Source: Crocinitomicaceae bacterium | GTDB taxonomy: Bacteria; Bacteroidota; Bacteroidia; Flavobacteriales_D; Sanyastnellaceae | DNA length: 64,000 nucleotides | Assembly (NCBI GenBank): GCA_002722795.1 | Contig: PBMY01000014.1 | Location: forward strand, 124,001 to 188,000 | Direction: 5' to 3' | Shown here: piece after piece, positions 60,689 through 64,000 of the stretch | Layout: the number at the start of each line of letters is the position of its first letter | How positions within the stretch are numbered: the first letter of the stretch is position 1 | Program-made: the position numbers and the translations under genes | Notes under the pieces: generated by a model | What the model saw: only the letters and a program-made list of their open reading frames with translations | The model's database searches: none | Told to the model about the DNA's origin: nothing

Positions 60689-63418
60689 GTGGACCCACTA
60701 TCGTTTTTAAGCAAAGTTGAGTCGAAGACATTGGACGCACTTTACGCCCAATATATCAACAATCCCGAATCTGTAGACCGCTCTTGGCGACTCTTTTTTG
60801 CCGGCTTTGATTTAGCCACATCTCACTACGGTGGAGAGGGAGTCTCTCAAGTAACTTTCAAGGAATTTAAAATTCTTGATTTGATTCACGGTTATAGAAC
60901 AAGAGGTCACCTTTTTACTGCTACCAACCCAGTTAGAGAGAGAAGAACCTATACTCCAACTTTAGAACTAGCAAACTTTGGCCTAAGCAATGAGGATCTT
61001 GAAACGGTATTTGAAGCAGGTACAAAAGTGGGTATTGGCCCAGCTAAACTCAAGGACATTATTGATCACCTTGAGAAAACTTATTGCAGCAGCATAAGTA
61101 TTGAGTATATGTACATCCGCGAACCAGAGCGTGTTGATTGGATTCGTGAGCACATTGAAATTGATAATAGGAAGAAATTTACAAATGAGGACAAGCTTCA
61201 TATTTTAAAGAAGATTAGCCAAGCGACATTGTTCGAGGAATTTCTTCAGAAGAAGTTTGTAGGCCAAAAGAGGTTCTCACTCGAGGGAGGAGAATCACTG
61301 ATTCCCGCTCTTGATGCGATCATTGAGTATGGAACAGAAGTAGGAGTTAGTGAAGTTGTTTTGGGCATGGCTCATAGGGGACGCTTGAGTACTCTAGCAC
61401 ACATTCTAGGCAAAGAATATTCAGACATCTTTAGCGAATTCATTGGAAAGGAGTATGATTCTGAAGACGACATCGAGGGTGATGTAAAATACCATTTAGG
61501 CCATTCAAAAACCCAAACAGCCGATACAGGGAAGGAGGTGTCAATTACACTCGCACCCAATCCTTCACACTTAGAAGCAGTCGACCCAGTGGTGTTGGGA
61601 ATAGCTCGTGCTAGAATTGATGAAAAGAATGGCGATGAAAAATCAGTTCTTCCAATTTTAGTTCACGGTGATGCTGCAATTGCAGGTCAAGGCTTAGTCT
61701 ACGAGGTTACTCAAATGGCTAGTCTTGATGGTTATCGAACTGGAGGCACCGTTCACATTGTAGTAAATAACCAAGTTGGTTTCACTACAAACTATCTTGA
61801 TGCAAGAACATCGACTTATTGCACTGATGTTGGCAAGACAACTCAAAGCCTCATCTTTCATGTCAATTCTGACGACATAGAGGCAGTAGTCCAAGTGATG
61901 AGGATTGCCATCAAGTACAGACAGGAATTTAGCCAAGATGTTTTCATTGATCTACTTGGTTACAGAAAGTACGGACACAATGAGGGTGATGAACCTAAAT
62001 TCACACAGCCCAAACTATACAAGGCAATCGCCGCTCATCCTTCGCCCTACAAAATCTACTTGGATCAACTCGTGGCAGATGGTGTAATTTCTGAGCATGA
62101 TGGTGCTAAATCAAAAGCAGCTCAGTTAGACCAAATGGAAGATGGTTTCGTTACTGCAAAAGAGAAGGAGACAAACTCAATCGCAAATTTCTTAGAGGAT
62201 CTATGGAAAGACTACAGAACAGCTAAAGAAGAAGAACTAACTTCTTCACCTGACACGAGCTACCCTAAAAATAAACTTCTCGATTTAGGGAAGAAAATCA
62301 GCACACTTCCTGAAGACAAAAAGTTTTTCCGTAAAGTGGCCAAACTCATCAAGGATAGGTCAAAGATGCTTGAATCTGACAACCTTGATTGGGGTATGGG
62401 AGAAATGCTTGCCTATGCATCTCTTCTAGCTGAAGGACATCCGGTACGTATTAGCGGACAGGATGTTGAAAGGGGAACTTTCTCGCATAGACATGCTGTT
62501 TTAAAGACTGAGGATAGCGAGGATGAAGTGATTCTACTTAACAATCTGAATAAAAAACAAGCTCAACTGAGTATATACAATTCTCTACTCTCAGAGTATG
62601 CTGTAAGTGGATTTGAGTTTGGATATGCTTATGCTAAACCAAAAGGACTTACTATTTGGGAAGCTCAATTTGGAGATTTCAACAACGGCGCTCAAATTAT
62701 TTGGGACCAATTCCTTTGTGCTACTGAGGACAAGTGGAATGCCATGAACGGTCTTACAATTTTACTCCCTCACGGTTACGAAGGAATGGGAGCAGAGCAT
62801 AGCTCAGGAAGAATGGAAAGATTTCTTTCTCTTTGTGCTGGAGGGAATCTCATTGTAGCAAACTGCACCACGCCTGCTCAGATGTTCCACATTCTAAGAA
62901 GACAAGTTATACGTCCTTTCAGAAAGCCTCTTATAGTATTTACACCTAAGAAACTTCTTAGATACCCTAAGGCAGTTTCGTCAATTTCAGATTTATCAAT
63001 CGGGAAATTCAATGAGGTGATTGACGATCCTAGAATGTCTAAATCTGCATCAGCTAAAAAAGTTGATATTGTAGTTCTTTGCTCAGGCAAAATCTATTAT
63101 GAGGTTTTAGAGCGCTTTGAAAAAGAAGGTAAAGGAACAAACATTGCACTAGTTAGACTCGAGCAAATCCACCCACTTCCCCAAGATGCGCTTGATGTGA
63201 CTATCAAGCGTTATGGGGAAAAAGTAAAGGTAGTTTGGCTTCAAGAAGAGCCAGAAAATATGGGAGCGTGGCCTTTTATCTCTATGAATTTCAAAGGCGA
63301 AATTTCAGACATGATATCACGACCAGCATGTGGAACTACCGCAGCAGGTTCCCCGATTATTTCAGCTAGAAGACACGAAGCCATCATCGAAGCTGTTTTG
63401 AAGTACTCAATTTCTTAA
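60689..63418 (+). CDS. sucA: 2-oxoglutarate dehydrogenase E1 component
   Basis: SucA decarboxylates 2-oxoglutarate with thiamine diphosphate in the TCA cycle. The 909-residue protein starts at GTG 60689 (MDPLSFLSKVESKTLDALYA), the usual N-terminus, with a promoter-like box just upstream. Core features are YRTRGHLFTATNPV, VVLGMAHRGRLSTLAHILGK, ITLAPNPSHLEAVDPVVLG, HGDAAIAGQGLVYEV, YRKYGHNEGDEP and, in the C-terminal part, SGQDVERGTFSHRHAV and WEAQFGDFNNGAQIIWDQF. sucB follows after 23 bases, so E1 and E2 are probably made together. Confidence 0.97.
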   Translation: MDPLSFLSKVESKTLDALYAQYINNPESVDRSWRLFFAGFDLATSHYGGEGVSQVTFKEFKILDLIHGYRTRGHLFTATNPVRERRTYTPTLELANFGLSNEDLETVFEAGTKVGIGPAKLKDIIDHLEKTYCSSISIEYMYIREPERVDWIREHIEIDNRKKFTNEDKLHILKKISQATLFEEFLQKKFVGQKRFSLEGGESLIPALDAIIEYGTEVGVSEVVLGMAHRGRLSTLAHILGKEYSDIFSEFIGKEYDSEDDIEGDVKYHLGHSKTQTADTGKEVSITLAPNPSHLEAVDPVVLGIARARIDEKNGDEKSVLPILVHGDAAIAGQGLVYEVTQMASLDGYRTGGTVHIVVNNQVGFTTNYLDARTSTYCTDVGKTTQSLIFHVNSDDIEAVVQVMRIAIKYRQEFSQDVFIDLLGYRKYGHNEGDEPKFTQPKLYKAIAAHPSPYKIYLDQLVADGVISEHDGAKSKAAQLDQMEDGFVTAKEKETNSIANFLEDLWKDYRTAKEEELTSSPDTSYPKNKLLDLGKKISTLPEDKKFFRKVAKLIKDRSKMLESDNLDWGMGEMLAYASLLAEGHPVRISGQDVERGTFSHRHAVLKTEDSEDEVILLNNLNKKQAQLSIYNSLLSEYAVSGFEFGYAYAKPKGLTIWEAQFGDFNNGAQIIWDQFLCATEDKWNAMNGLTILLPHGYEGMGAEHSSGRMERFLSLCAGGNLIVANCTTPAQMFHILRRQVIRPFRKPLIVFTPKKLLRYPKAVSSISDLSIGKFNEVIDDPRMSKSASAKKVDIVVLCSGKIYYEVLERFEKEGKGTNIALVRLEQIHPLPQDALDVTIKRYGEKVKVVWLQEEPENMGAWPFISMNFKGEISDMISRPACGTTAAGSPIISARRHEAIIEAVLKYSIS

Positions 63419-63441
63419 TTTTATCTCAACTAAAAAACATC

Positions 63442-64000
63442 ATGCCAATCCTTGAAATGAAAGTCCCTAGTCCAGGGGAAAGCATCTCAGAAGTGGAAAT
63501 CGCTACTTGGTTAGTTAGCGATGGAGATTACGTTGAGAAAGATCAAGCTATTGCAGAAGTAGATTCTGACAAGGCTACTCTTGAGCTACCTGCAGAAGCC
63601 GATGGAGTTATTACTCTTAAGGCAGAAGAGGGAGACTTGATTGCAGTTGGTGATCTTTGTTGTTTGATTGATACTGATGCTAAACCTCCAAAAGCAACAA
63701 AAAAACCTGCGCTTTCAAAAGTAGAAGAAGAACCACAGGAGACAAAGCCCTCGACAGCAAAGCCTTTAGAAACGCCTTCGATAAACATAGCTTCACCTGC
63801 TCCAACTAATAGTATCGTGAGTGGACATCCATCACCTGCCGCTAAAAAAATGTTAGCAGATAAAGGAATATCTCAAGGCTCAATTGTTGGCACAGGAAGA
63901 GGCGGAAGAGTCTTAAAGCAAGACGTTCTTGAAGCATTGGCTGCAGGGTTTGATCCATCATCAGCGATGGCACAAGGTGGTTGGACTGGATCACGTGAAA
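63442..64000 (+). CDS. sucB: Dihydrolipoyl succinyltransferase (E2), N-terminal part, cut by window end
   Basis: E2 carries the lipoyl arm of the 2-oxoglutarate dehydrogenase complex. From ATG 63442 the frame stays open to the window end (186 residues seen of about 400). It begins MPILEMKVPSPGESISEVEI; the lipoyl Lys is in AEVDSDKATLELPA near residue 43. A Pro/Lys/Glu-rich linker follows, then the E1/E3-binding domain SPAAKKMLADKGIS with GTGRGGRVLKQDVLEAL. The catalytic domain is outside the window. Identity as SucB, not PDH E2, rests on sucA directly upstream. Confidence 0.95.
   Translation, partial: MPILEMKVPSPGESISEVEIATWLVSDGDYVEKDQAIAEVDSDKATLELPAEADGVITLKAEEGDLIAVGDLCCLIDTDAKPPKATKKPALSKVEEEPQETKPSTAKPLETPSINIASPAPTNSIVSGHPSPAAKKMLADKGISQGSIVGTGRGGRVLKQDVLEALAAGFDPSSAMAQGGWTGSRE

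Noticed and set aside
1-64000. tRNA, rRNA, CRISPR, insertion sequence or prophage
   Set aside because: No tRNA-like T-loop pattern in the gaps, no regularly spaced repeats, no transposase or phage proteins among the open frames.

Overview
The window looks like chromosome of a marine-type member of Bacteroidota, most likely Flavobacteriales. The evidence is the gliding/type IX secretion genes gldH and porG, secreted proteins with type IX C-terminal sorting domains, the Bacteroidota-restricted families DUF2480 and DUF4271, the long Bacteroidota form of IspG, a TonB-dependent receptor, and promoter-like boxes of the form TAnnTTTG or TAnnTTCG instead of clear Shine-Dalgarno sites. Gene density is high, with 1-30 base overlaps and small gaps. 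I found no tRNA, rRNA, CRISPR array, phage or insertion sequence.

Layout. 1-15171 (+): end of pyk, ileS, a DksA/TraR-like gene, a fused lspA-ispG gene, recO, a TonB-dependent receptor, holB, ricT, gldH and a secreted M43 metalloprotease. 15186-21137 (-): purQ, dxs, DUF2480, polA. 21208-22712: a 62-residue membrane protein (+) facing purD (-). 22774-28477 (-): DUF4271, hemD, rnpA, an S41 protease, an O-antigen ligase-like gene and a glycosyltransferase. 28487-31379: a decayed zone around asd, with remnants of a type IX sorting domain and of a TonB-receptor start, then an intact type IX cargo gene. 31570-33648 (-): metG. 33704-38610 (+): ldcA, kbl, a FAD oxidoreductase and a CLC channel. 38602-40109 (-): a hydrolase and pdxJ. 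40137-47932 (+): a CBS/ACT protein, nadK, then the envelope cluster porG-uppS-bamA-skp-skp-murI. 47952-48491 (-): a gamma-carbonic-anhydrase-like protein. 48492-49495: a gene-poor, very AT-rich kilobase with phased A/T tracts. 49496-56309 (-): gmhA, dsbD, tilS, pabB, lpdA. 56397-64000 (+): an MMPL/RND transporter, rmlA, a polyprenyl synthase, sucA and the start of sucB.

How the genes fit together. Envelope building is the main theme: lipoprotein processing (LspA), isoprenoid supply (Dxs, IspG, UppS, polyprenyl synthase), outer-membrane assembly (BamA, two Skp-like chaperones), wall precursors and recycling (MurI, LdcA), LPS or polysaccharide synthesis (GmhA, RmlA, ligase, glycosyltransferase) and type IX secretion (GldH, PorG and two cargo proteins). 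Central metabolism is represented by pyruvate kinase and the 2-oxoglutarate dehydrogenase parts SucA, SucB and a dihydrolipoyl dehydrogenase.

Most notable points: an in-frame LspA-IspG fusion joined right after a run of eight T; a recurring TAnnTTYG box 3-6 bases upstream of start codons, which predicts leaderless mRNAs; palindromes inside the purD and lpdA promoter candidates; a DNA polymerase I whose proofreading residues are missing; two degraded gene remnants beside asd; and a strongly phased A/T-tract segment that should be curved. I saw no clear multi-gene defence or mobile system.
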